A DNA stretch of 64,000 bases from Drechmeria coniospora (lineage: Eukaryota > Ascomycota > Sordariomycetes > Hypocreales > Ophiocordycipitaceae), in assembly GCF_001625195.1 (NCBI RefSeq), contig NC_054390.1, positions 9,831,222 to 9,895,221 of the forward strand. Direction: 5' to 3'. Within the stretch, counting starts at the first letter, position 1; each line of letters begins with the position of its first letter. The notes beneath the pieces were generated by a model. The model was not told the DNA's origin, made no database searches, and worked only from the letters and a program-made list of their open reading frames with translations. Of this stretch, positions 1 through 9,023 are shown in pieces. The position numbers and the translations under genes were made by a program.

Positions 1-956
1 GAGCGTCTACAACTGGAATCTACAGTCTCTGTGCATGGGCCGACGCAGAAGTTGATGTCTACTTCCGCAATGGGGACCTATATTATTGTGATAGTTGGGA
101 TTCGAATCCAGTCATTACAGCAAGAGGAGCGAATTTCATCAATCCAGAAGTGTGTATAAATGAGGTTTTAACTGCAGGTCAATTCTATCGACTCAAAGTT
201 GTATATGGGAATAACAAATATGAAAATGGATTGTCATTTACTATTAAACCCCCAGGCGGTAATGCATCTTACAATAATCCTGGATTATACTACCCATCAG
301 ATTGTATAGAGAAAGTTCCTTGTCCGACACCTGAGCCGACATGTACAGCTAATGGGCTAAACGTTTACTACTACGCCAATAAACTTGGCAATGGACTCGG
401 CTGTACTGCCTCGGGAGATGCTTGCCAAGTTTCTGGTCCGACATACTATCTTGGAAGTACACCTCTTGGGCAATCCCTTACAAATACGATCTACTTCGCC
501 CAGGAGCAGACCGCAAATATGCAACAATTTCCAGTAACTCAACCAACTCCAGCATTTCGTTACTATGTTGGGTATACGCGTAATTTTAACGTTGGCATCG
601 TTGGTATAGATGCGAACAATTTTACCCTAGTGTACGATGGATTTTATCGGGCGCCTACAACTGGAATCTATAGTCTCTGTGCATGGGCCGATGCAGAAGT
701 TGATGTATATTTCGACGACGGGAACACTTACTATTGTGACAATTGGGATTCGTATCCAGTCATTACAGCAAGAGGGGCGAATTTTAACAATCCACAAGTG
801 TGTGTAAATATGAATTTAACAACAGGACAGTTCTATCGACTTAAAGTTATATATGGGAATAACAAATATGAAAATGGATTGTCATTCACCATCAAACCAC
901 CAGGCGGTACTGCATCGTACAATAATACTGGATTTTATTACCCATCAGATTGTTAA
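1..956 (+). pseudogene. Adhesin fragment with GLEYA/PA14-type modules (5' end outside window)
   Basis: The reading frame is open from the first bases of the window and ends at a TAA at 954-956. It holds one partial and one complete copy of a ~200-residue module. Each copy has the stretch GIYSLCAWADAEVDVYF, a Cys-rich segment, FYRLKV.YGN, GLSFTIKPPGG and the end YYPSDC. The fold pattern (aromatic and Gly-rich beta strands, paired Cys, repeated ligand module) fits the GLEYA/PA14 sugar-binding domains of fungal flocculins and adhesins, which act at the outer cell wall. In copy 1, YYPSDC runs on into the next module. In copy 2 it hits the stop, and the DNA beyond is repeat-derived, so the frame was probably cut by an insertion. 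The Cys-repeat and flocculin-repeat segments downstream on the same strand look like the rest of the gene. The family assignment is by eye. An independent short adhesin gene ending here is possible but less likely. Confidence 0.6.
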
Positions 957-1059
957 TCTCCTGGGCTACATACTATGCTACACTGCTACTACTACACCCG
1001 CCCCAGTGATTGCGCATTCTCGCCAAAAAAAAAACACCCGCGCTATTGACACTGGCTTT

Positions 1060-1345
1060 TTTGATGAAAAATATTGGTTCGGTTCTGGGGGAAACAAAAA
1101 CAAAAGATCACTTTCAATAATTCAATTTAGTGCAAAAGGGATGAAAAATGATGTTGCGCCATTGTGTTATACTTATCCCCTAGTAGGTTGCAAGGTTGTG
1201 ATTACGTAACCCTATACACCTCGTATGCGTCAGGTATTTTTGACGAAACGTGAAAAAGTTTGGGTGGGTTACCCGCATGTACCCCGGTACTATTGTTTTC
1301 AACGAATCAAGAGAGTCTAACAGGATTAGGAAGTCGACTTCGAGG
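1060..1345 (+). repeat. Degenerate copies of dispersed repeats (left copy of R family)
   Basis: The stretch at about 1068-1150 shares ttggttcggttctgggggaa and a following ttcaat.attcaattt block with the reverse strand of 8860-8950. The stretch at about 1238-1345 shares gacgaaacgt, gcatgtaccccggtactatt and ggattaggaagtcga with the start of the R repeat at 12720-12820 and, inverted, at 7015-7105. No coding sequence was found in 957-1404. The block separates the GLEYA fragment from the Cys-repeat fragment and is best read as inserted subtelomere-type DNA with heavy point mutation. Confidence 0.6.
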
Positions 1346-1362
1346 ACGCGCATCGAAAAATG

Positions 1363-1386
1363 TCTAACCCTAACCCTAACCCTAAC
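1363..1386 (+). repeat. Interstitial telomere-type tract, (CCCTAA)n
   Basis: Almost four perfect CCCTAA/TTAGGG units stand directly after the truncated left R copy and just before the adhesin sequence resumes. This is the usual telomere unit of filamentous fungi. Internal position and perfect units suggest chromosome-end healing, end fusion or capture of telomeric DNA during break repair. Confidence 0.85.
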
Positions 1387-1404
1387 GTTGCCTACGCAAT
1401 GTAG

Positions 1405-2316
1405 TGGCTAGGTCAATGTATATACTTAACAATATCCATTGGATGTACCGGAAGCTGTCCTACAAAGATTGTCATTGTCGTTACTGGCGGAATAATTACT
1501 GAATCGACATACGGTCCAACACCTGGTACAAGTACTGTTCTTCCATCCTCAGGATGTACAGGAGTGTGTCCTACTAGAATTATCGTTACAGAGACTGGAG
1601 GATTTATTACTGAGACGACCTTTGGACCAATTCCAGGAACAAGTACAATCCCGCCGGCCATTGGATGCACCGGAAGCTGTCCTACAAAGATTGTCATTAC
1701 CGTTACCGGCGGACTAATTACTGAATCCACATACGGTCCAACAACTGGTACAAGTACTGTTCTTCCATCCTCTGTTTGCATAGGAGTCTGTCCTACAAAA
1801 ATTGTAAAAACTACGAACAGTATCGCTACGTATACTTCAAATAGCTACGTAACAACGTCACAGCCATGGACTGGTAAATATATAACAACTTACACCATCC
1901 CACCAATCAGCACGACCCCTGGTACTATTGTCATTGAGACTCCAATCGGCTATGCAACGACATCACAGTCATGGACAGGAACGGTAACTAGCATTACGAC
2001 TGTGTCACCAAGTAGTACACGTCCTGGAACCATCATAATTCTAACTCCCGAGTTATATATTCACAACGCAACAATGGACTGGCTTTGTAACCTCTACTAC
2101 TACCGTTGTACCTAGTGGTACCATTCCCGGTACTATTATTATTCAGACCCCCCATAGCTACGCAGTAACGATGCAGCCGTGGACTGGTCTTGGAACTACG
2201 AGTACTACTGTTCCCCCTAGTGGTACTATTCCTGGTACTATTATTATTCAGACCCCTCAGAGTTACACGAAGTAACAACGCAGACATGGACTGGTCTTGG
2301 AACGACTACTACTACT
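1405..2316 (+). pseudogene. Adhesin fragment: Cys-containing repeats followed by flocculin-type repeats
   Basis: From about 1405 the frame encodes three copies of a ~38-residue unit with the pattern GCTG.CPTKIVI.VTGG, then TE.TYGP.PGTST. After about 1790 it changes to a ~35-residue unit of the type SYATTSQ.WTGT, then TTVPPS.T.PGTI.I.TP, which resembles the Thr/Ser-rich stalk repeats of yeast and fungal flocculins. The frame shifts near 2050 (where ..TPESY is expected) and again near 2265, where one extra base follows cagagttac, so the array is broken. It is cut at 2316 by a solo LTR and continues on the far side of it. Such repeats normally form the O-glycosylated stalk that lifts the adhesive head off the wall. 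Confidence 0.65.
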
Positions 2317-2681
2317 TGTTACGGCCCGAACCGGGAAGGCGGTCTAGCACGGCAGAACGAACGTTCGTGGACACGCAAGACCGACCAATAGGGCGTGGGA
2401 GCGAAGGATCCGCTTCGCTCCCATCATACTAGGAGCGAAGCTGCACCTTCGCTCCCAAGATTCCCATGCAGTATATAAATCCCCTTCACAGTCCCTTATT
2501 AAATAGATAGCTAGTCAGCGTTCAACACAATTCACAATCATTAACCTGATCATCTGGTTACGGTCTACGACCTATCACCAACGTAACATTCAACCTACTG
2601 CTTAGAGACGCCCTGACCTTTCTGCCAACATAAACCCGGACCTAGGTTTATCCCTTGGGAAATCCCAGCACGTCCGTCACA
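2317..2681. mobile_element. Solo LTR, 365 bp, with 5-bp target site duplication
   Basis: The element starts TGTTACGG and ends CGTCACA, the TG..CA ends of retrotransposon LTRs. It is flanked by a perfect 5-bp direct repeat, CTACT (2312-2316 and 2682-2686). Removing it restores the flocculin repeat exactly, so the insertion is clean. Inside are a TATA box (TATATAAA at about 2472-2479) and a gggagcgaag/cttcgctccc stem. No internal coding region remains, as expected after LTR-LTR recombination. Confidence 0.85.
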
Positions 2682-2763
2682 CTACTGTTCTACCTAGTGG
2701 TACTCTTCCTAGTACTATTATTATTCAGACCCCTCAGAGTTACGAAGTAACAATGCAGACATG
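2682..2763 (+). pseudogene. Short adhesin stalk fragment between two insertions
   Basis: These bases continue the flocculin-type repeat (TTVLPSGTLPSTIIIQTPQSY type) from the point where the solo LTR interrupted it, up to ACATG at 2759-2763. The next stretch of the same repeat starts with ACATG at 5469. The fragment places both insertions within one original repeat array. Confidence 0.7.
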
Positions 2764-3085
2764 TGTTAAAATACTGGTATTTATACTAGTAAGACTACCC
2801 AAATAGGATACTATCCTATTGTTACTAGTAGTACTACTACTAGTAAAGATGCTATACTATACTGCGAGTATTAGTAAGCATATCGAGTTGACTAATAGTA
2901 TACAACATACTACTTCTCCGAACTACAACTCGGAACGACTGACGGCAGTACTACTGCCGGCCAACTCACTACTACAATACAACTTGTATACGTAGTAGCC
3001 AGTCGACCACAGGAGCCAATTGATCGGAATGACAATTGCCGCTCTCCCAATCGCTACTAGCTATTGCCAGCCCACAGTGCTACTG

Positions 3086-3183
3086 CGGGCAATCAAACCA
3101 TTGTGCGACCAAGCACGGCGATCAAACCATTGTGCGACCAAGCGGGCAATCAAACCATTGTGCGATCAAACGGGCGATCAAAC
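3086..3183 (+). repeat. 28-bp tandem repeat, about 3.3 copies
   Basis: The unit is about 28 bp and centres on ATCAAACCATTGTGCGACCA. It repeats with starts near 3090, 3119, 3147 and 3175. It lies just outside the TA target of the Fot1-type transposon, inside the older insertion. Confidence 0.8.
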
Positions 3184-3185
3184 TA

Positions 3186-5051
3186 AGTCAGACCCCCCAC
3201 TCATGGCCCCCCCCCCCCCTCTTGGGCCCCCTATTTTCCTACCTTCATCAATACAAGCTATACATTACAACCGCGTTTTTTCGCGTAACTTAATTGATTT
3301 TTACAAGAAAAGCTATTCCTAGCTTATTTAATGGCTAAAAAAGCTAAGTATACCGAAGAAACGCTCCAACTAGCCGTATTGGCTGTAAAAAACGGCCTCT
3401 CGCAGTACCAAGCTATCTCTCAGTATGGAATTCCACGGACAACACTCCAAAACCGATTACGCGGCCACCTTCCAAGAAATAAAGCCTATATCCTATTACA
3501 AAGGCTCTCAAGGGATCAAGAAAAGCACCTTTGCGATTGGGTCCTTATCCAAGGCGCGTTAGGGCTACCACCGTTACATCAGCAATTAAAGGTCTTTGCC
3601 GCCCGGATCCTCGTTGCAGGAGGGGACCTTCAACCCCTCGGCAAGAACTGGATTACGGGCTTTTTACGCCGTAACCCAGAAGTTAGTACCGTACAAGGCA
3701 AGTCTATTGATTCGTACCGTTTAAACGGTACTTCTACGAGCCTTATTAAAAATTGGTTCAATTTACTGAGGCCCTCCGAGATCCAGGCTATCCCACCACA
3801 ATACCGTTGGAATATGGACGAAACCGGGATCCTCGAGGGCCTCGGTAGTAACGGCCTAGTACTTGGGAGGTCGGATAAGACATTCCAACTAAAGAAGAAG
3901 GCTGGATCGCGTTGTTGGACTACTATCGTGGAATGTATATCAGCTGTTGGCCAAGCCCTTCCACCACTAGTCCTTTTTAAGGGTCAGGACTTACAATACC
4001 AATGGTTTCCGGAGAATCCGACCTTCCTCAAAGAGTAGCACTTTAAGGCAACCCCTAAAGGCTGGACTAACGACGAGGTTGCAATACAGTAGCTTGAGCA
4101 GATCTTTATACCTCAATCTAGAGCATCGAAAACGGAACGAAGGCTACTTATTGTTGATAGGCACGGAAGTTATCAGACCGATCGATTTATGTATACCTGC
4201 TTCGAAAATGGTATCTACCTTCTATTCTTACCACCACACGCCTCATACGTCCTCTAGCCACTCGACGTATCGTGTTTTTCACCCGTCAAAGCTACCTACC
4301 GCCGGGCTATCCAAGATATCCTTTTTAAGGCTTATATTAACGATTCAGCGCCAGTTAGCAAGGCTACCTTCTTACACTGCTATCATCAAGCCCGTACGGA
4401 AGGTCTTACGGAACGGAATATTAGGGGAGGGTGGAAGGGGTCTGGGTTATGGCCTGTTAATATGGCGAAGCCGTTACTAAGCCACCTCGTCTTGCAAGAT
4501 GAACCCCCAGCTATCTCGGAAGCCGAAGCCCTAAAAAGGCAATTAGAAGAGGATTATAACCCTCTACGAACACCCCAACGATCACACGACTTTCGGAGCC
4601 TTGTTGTAAAAATGTATGCGCCTAGTCAAATTGACCGTGTAGCGCGGCAGCTATTTTCTAAGGTAGGCCGGGCCCTTAACGCTCAAAATACCACTCTTGC
4701 AATAGCCCAGGCTAGAATCCAACAACTGGAATATTAAGTCCATCGACTCAAGCCTCGGAAAAAACAAAAAGTAGCCTAAGATCCCAACGGCCGCTTCATA
4801 CAGATCGATAAGATCATCGAGACCCAGAAACGGCACGAACGAACACTTAATCCAGCACCATTATTAGCAGAAACGTCTAGTTACGGATTTGAAGACCTTT
4901 GCTTTGAATGGCAGCTTGAATAGATACTATAGATATTTTATTTTAATTTTATTGTATTAATAATGCCTTGTTTTGTGGCTTTGAAGATAGCTTGTTTTTC
5001 CGTATTGGGGGGCCCAAGAGGGGGGAGGGCCCATGAGTGGGGGGTCTGACT
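3186..5051 (+). mobile_element. Fot1/Pot2-like (pogo, Tc1-mariner) DNA transposon, 1,866 bp
   Basis: The element is bounded by long terminal inverted repeats. The left one starts AGTCAGACCCCCCACTCATG at 3186 and runs to about 3232. The right one is its inverse and ends at 5051. A TA dinucleotide flanks each end (3184-3185 and 5052-5053), the target duplication of Tc1/mariner elements. Length and internal transposase match fungal Fot1/Pot2 elements of about 1.9 kb. The inner part of the repeats is homopolymer-rich (C13 in the left arm, broken in the right), so the arms differ by small changes. Confidence 0.9.
3331..4737 (+). pseudogene. Pogo/Fot1-type transposase, inactivated by TAG stops
   Basis: Translation starts MAKKAKYTEETLQLAV, a psq-type helix-turn-helix (about residues 1-45), followed by a Tc5/CENP-B-type DNA-binding region (about 60-130) and the DDE_1 catalytic domain. 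The first catalytic Asp is in WNMDETGI (about residue 165) and the second in LIVDRHGS. The C-terminal part, with the expected PLDV, runs on in the same frame to a stop at 4735-4737. Three in-frame TAG codons interrupt it: after FLKE at 4036-4038, near 4090 (after VAIQ), and near 4256, exactly where the conserved LQPLDV motif needs Gln. CAG-to-TAG is the C-to-T change expected from RIP. No frameshift is evident, so the copy appears killed by transitions only. Confidence 0.85.
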
Positions 5052-5468
5052 TATGGTGTAACTGCGCAGCCACAATCTGGACCTACAAGGTACTACTCTG
5101 TAGGCATAAATAGCCGTACTTCCCTTGCACTTTAGTTAGAAGAATAATCGCATTCGTTTATGTAAATTGGTACTACCAAGCTTGCACTCTTGCCCAGTTA
5201 CTATGTAAGGCGCGCTACAGGCGTGAAGGCCTTATAAGCGAATGTGAGGTGCAGTACCCGCACTAAGTGCGGATACTGGCGGATCTTTTGACAGTTTGGC
5301 CATTTGGTCGAACGGTTAACTGGTCTATTGTCCATATGGGCACACCTCCCCATATGTGTTACATACTAACTGGCACCCCTTACGCTGTTACTGACAGCTT
5401 GATTGATTCCCTGGTCCGTGCGATATACTTCCACTACCCCCATCTCTTGCGCATACAAATTGCAAAGA

Positions 5469-6569
5469 ACATGGACTAGTCTTGGAACGACTACTACTAC
5501 CGTTCTACCTAGTGGTACTCTTCCTGGTACTATTATTATTCAAACTCCTCAGAGCTATGTAGTAACAACGCAGACGTAGACTGGTGTTGGAACGACTACT
5601 ACTACCGTTCCACCTAGCGGTTCTCTTCCCAGTACTATTATTATTCAGACCCCTTATAGCTACGCAGTAACGACGCAGCCGTGGACTGGTCTTAGAACTA
5701 CTACCACCATTATCCCCCCTAGCGGAACTAATCCGGGCACCATTGTTATTAAAACTCCAACCTCGGCATTAGCATTCAGCCGATCTCTCTATCAGGGTGG
5801 ATGTTCTGTTGCTGGGGTTATAGTACTCGTAACCCAAGGCGGATCCGCAGCTCCTGGAGTAGCGGTTACTATAACTCTTCCCGGCGGTGATACATTTCCT
5901 GACGGAACACAAACGTATAATGGCGTGTCAGATGGATCAGGATCGGTAGCTCTCCCAGTAATTACATTTTCTCCCTCTGCAGGAAATCCAGCATCAATTA
6001 CAGCGACCGCTGCTAGCGCTAGCCCTGCAACAGCGGAAATACAACCTCTACCAATACTCAGCTATGCTGTCAACAATAACCAGACAATAACTTTTACCAA
6101 TACTGGCTGTGGCGCCTATCCTGGATCGCTTTACCTATATTATCCTCAATTTAAATTCCCTTTCTGTACTTCAGGTCTAACTATTGCTGGAATTACGCCT
6201 AGTGTAAGAAAGTTTATTGGGTGCCCGGGTGCTGGTTTATCAGAATTTGGTATTGAAACTATTCTTACGAGTGCGAATATTCCAGGGAAAAGCTCTATTT
6301 TGCTGCCGTTTGCGTTTTCTGGTTCAATTTGTGCGTGTTTTAATTCCGAAAACTGCGGCGTATCAAATACAAATACTGTATCGTTCATTGGAAGTGCACC
6401 ATATATCTACCCGTAGAACATTAATATTTATATCACGGATCAGTCACTTACTACTTCGAGTATTTCGGCTAATGCAATTACTCATGCGGTTGGGGATGAT
6501 AAGCTTACTGTCTATTATTCCTCTTATTCAATTAGTGGACCTACTTCTCCTTCTTTTATTTGCCCCTAG
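5469..6569 (+). pseudogene. Adhesin fragment: last stalk repeats and C-terminal domain
   Basis: The stalk repeat resumes at ACATG and runs through three copies (..TVPPSG.LP.TIIIQTP.SYAVTTQ.WTG). A TAG at 5577-5579 stands where neighbouring repeats have TGG (Trp), a G-to-A change. The frame then stays open for 278 codons to a TAG at 6414-6416, through a Cys-rich domain with a segment typical of beta-sandwich folds (PGVAVTITLPGGDTF) and several Cys pairs. The same frame continues past that TAG for 50 more sensible codons (NINIYITDQSL to FICP) and stops at 6567-6569, so 6414 was probably CAG. Both stops are RIP-type transitions. No GPI signal is visible at the end. Confidence 0.6.
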
Positions 6570-6599
6570 AGCTAATAGAAATGCCGCTCCTAGTAGCAC

Positions 6600-7105
6600 T
6601 CTATTACATACAAACGCCCGTCCTCTTGTATGCGGCCGTCGGCGGGGGGCGGGCGCTTACCGGATATTACCTGATCGAACTTGAACAGCCTCCTCTAGCT
6701 CCTCGAGGCGCGGAAGCCGCGTCAGCAGTATTGTCGGCGTAAGGGTGTTGGTACCTGCATTTTACCTCTGGATACGCAGAACAAGTAGTTGCTTATCTTG
6801 GTAAGGTCCACTAGATATCCGCCTTACTCTTACTCCCTCGCCTACCGACCCGCCCGCCCGCCCGCCTAACGGACGCATGCATGGATGCATTACCTTTAGA
6901 ATTTATTTTCCACCCAACGCAATTACCAAACCCTTTTATGTTTCTGTTTCCCGTATTGCATACGCCCGCCTCGTCTCGTACATATTTTTTGCTAGTCAAT
7001 CCACTTTCTCTTGATCGACTTCCTAATCCGGTTAGAGTGTCTCGTTTCGTCGAAATAATAGTTCCGGGGTACATGCGGGGCCCGCCACCAAAAAGTTTTG
7101 TCTCA
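6600..7105 (-). repeat. R repeat, copy 1 (inverted), about 500 bp
   Basis: The reverse strand of this stretch aligns along its whole length with 12710-13225. Shared blocks include ggattaggaagtcga, acgagacg, the gcatccatgcatgcgtcc / ggcgggcggg stretch, gtggacctta, cgcctcgaggagctagagga and gcgcccgccccccgccgacg. The copies differ by many transitions and small indels. It lies between two adhesin-repeat stretches. In copy 2 the same repeat leads directly into a helicase fragment, which suggests that R is the 5' part of, or sequence upstream of, a telomere-linked helicase unit. Confidence 0.8.
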
Positions 7106-7113
7106 TATTAACG

Positions 7114-7744
7114 CAAAGAACTAATATTGGGCCGACTCCTGGCATGAGTATTACAATTCCACCTCCTTCTGGATGCACTACTGATTGTATTGCAACTGTC
7201 ATTGTTACTGCTACGTCTGGCCTTACTACGTCGACTACCTTTGGACCAACTCTTGGAATGAGTACAATCCCGCCACCTCCTGGATGTACTGAAAGCTGCT
7301 TTACGCAAATTATTGTCATACTCACTGGAGCTCTTGTCCCGTCTACCACCTTTGGACCGGCTCCTGGTACACGTACGATCCAACCTCCAGCTGGATGTAC
7401 GGTCAACTGTATTACTATAATTATCGTTACTGCAACTGGTAGCTTCAGCACGATCACATCCTTTGGCCCAACTGCAGGCACGAGTGTAATTCCACCATCT
7501 CCTGGTTGCACAGTAAATTGCCTTACGCAAATCATTGTTACTCTTGCTGGTGGCCTTGTAACGTCTACTACCTTTGGATCAACTGGCGGTACAAGTACGA
7601 TCCCGCCACCGCCTGGCTGTACTGCTAACTGCACTACTACAATCATTCTATCTCCAACTGGAGGCCTTACTACTTCTCCGACCTTTGGTCATACAGTTGG
7701 TACAAGTACAATTCTGCCTTCGCCTGGCTGTACCACTAACTGTG
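7114..7744 (+). pseudogene. Adhesin fragment: six Cys-containing repeats
   Basis: An open frame with no stops encodes six units of about 38-39 residues with the pattern IPPP.GCT..C.T.IIV..TGGL.TSTTFGPTPGTST, the same family as the GCTG.CPTKIVI units at 1405-1790. The first unit is cut at its 5' side by R copy 1 (it enters at ..IGPTPGMS). The last is cut at its 3' side by a partial R copy after GCTTNC. The frame itself is intact, so loss of the gene came from insertion and not from decay of this segment. It could be part of the same adhesin or of a tandem paralogue. Confidence 0.6.
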
Positions 7745-7985
7745 CCGTATACCCTCCCTCCCTCCCTCCCTCGCCTACCGACCCGCCCGCCTGCCCACCT
7801 AACGGATGCATGGATGGACGCAATGGATGAATTATCCTTTAGGATTTACTTCACAACCAACGCAACGACCAAACAATTCTGTTTGTATTAACCGTATGAC
7901 ATATACCCGCCTCGTCTCGTATGTATTTTTCTTGAGTATTCATAATTATACGAGCTATTTCCTCTATTCACACGATTTTTCGCCT
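7745..7985 (-). repeat. R repeat, partial copy 3 (inverted), with flank shared with 15.9-16.0 kb
   Basis: Bases 7745-7925 match the inner part of R: the ccctccctccctcgcctaccgaccc tract, ggatgcatggatgg and acccgcctcgtctcgta. Bases 7935-8070 match, inverted, the region 15890-16030 (tattcacacgatttttcg, cgccccacaacg). The junction at about 7930 therefore joins R to the 3' flank of the small repeated gene fragment on the minus strand at 8052-8435. Confidence 0.7.
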
Positions 7986-8051
7986 AGCGCCCCACAACGC
8001 CCCGCTATAAATCATTAGCGCTAATACAGTACAAAAAGATACAAGTAATTA

Positions 8052-8435
8052 TTATCTTGAGTATAATTCTTGTTGTTCCTCAATATCTCTCCAAATTCTA
8101 TCAATACCTCGCCTTGTTGGAAGAGACTGTACAAAAATTACATCAGCCAACTTATCATTAAGACGGTCGTTTTCAGCTTTATCCCAATCAATATACGCCA
8201 TCATTTCTTCCCTAGTCCAATCTCTAGTACCAGTTTGCATTTTACATTGCTTTCCTATTTGCTTCCAATCAAGGCACCAACTATACATAGCTTTAGTATA
8301 CTGTAATGGTGTTACGGACTGACCCCAGTAGGGCATAAGCAGTGGCCATGCTACTAGCCGTTGCGCCATGCGGCGCCCCCTTATTGCATCCAGCAAAAGG
8401 GTACGTATTGACAAAGAAAGCTGATGCTTTGTCAA
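8052..8435 (-). pseudogene. Fragment of a multicopy gene of unknown function
   Basis: An open frame of up to 127 codons reads on the minus strand. It is rich in Trp (WPLLMPYWGQ, MYSWCLDWKQIGK, TRDWTREEMMAYIDWDK) and ends in TRRGIDRIWRDIEEQQ. There is no ATG at its 5' end: a TAA stands just upstream of the TTG at 8433-8435, and the first ATG is about 23 codons in. A second, shorter copy of its C-terminal part and 3' flank lies inverted at 15822-16035 (TRQGIDTIRRDIKEDIKEQQ), so the unit is repeated and decaying. The function is not recognised. Composition and position suggest a subtelomeric gene family or a transposon-encoded protein. Confidence 0.5.
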
Positions 8436-9023
8436 TTAGCCACGCTTATAAGGGCCGTTGCTGCTCTTCTTAACCATTGTTCTTGGGCAAAGCCCAAGAC
8501 CATAACATAGCTCCCTCCTTCCGGAGCCCTTCCTTATGCTGCCTTCCTGCTAGTCCGCATCGTACCAAACGGAAGCGACAACCCAACCGATGCAATAACA
8601 AAGGTACAGCCAAATCGGATACTGGAATGGCTTGTATCTACGAACCAGATCAAGATACGCATTGAAGGTTGGGTCGATAGGGAGTAAGGGAGCAAGCAGG
8701 AGTTTAAGGGTATATTAATGAGCTGCCAGTGTATGTATATATTGACCAAGTTTTATCACTTTGTAGGCAAAGTGACTTAGACTTCGAGTATTAATCACAG
8801 CTCGTACGATTACATAAGGGATAAAGTAGGTCGCGTTACTACGTACTGCAACCTGCTTTTCCTCCCTTCGTACCAAATTGAATCATTGAATGGCATCTCT
8901 TGTTACCAGTTTCCCCCAGAACCGAACCAACAGAAAGAATAAAAATATACAATATTTGGATAAATTCAATTTTAATTATAGACCCTAACTCATACCTATA
9001 GGGTTCAATTGCTCGACGCCCTC
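8436..9023. other. Gene-free stretch with scraps of dispersed repeats
   Basis: No gene is seen. Bases 8535-8562 (tgctgccttcctgctag, then cgcatcg) match the reverse strand of 12243-12270. Bases 8860-8955 match the reverse strand of 1065-1150. Both are pieces of repeats found elsewhere in the left 16 kb. Confidence 0.6.

Larger units (their letters stand above)
2764..5468. mobile_element. Insertion of unknown class (about 840 bp) carrying a nested Fot1-type transposon
   Basis: The adhesin repeat stops after ACATG (2759-2763) and resumes at ACATG (5469-5473), so this block looks like one insertion with a 5-bp target duplication. Without the nested transposon (3186-5051) and one copy of its TA duplication it is about 837 bp. 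It starts TGTTAAAATAC, like an LTR, but ends ..GCAAAGA rather than CA, so assignment as a solo LTR is uncertain; a mutated end or a different element class is possible. No protein coding was recognised in its own sequence. Confidence 0.5.
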
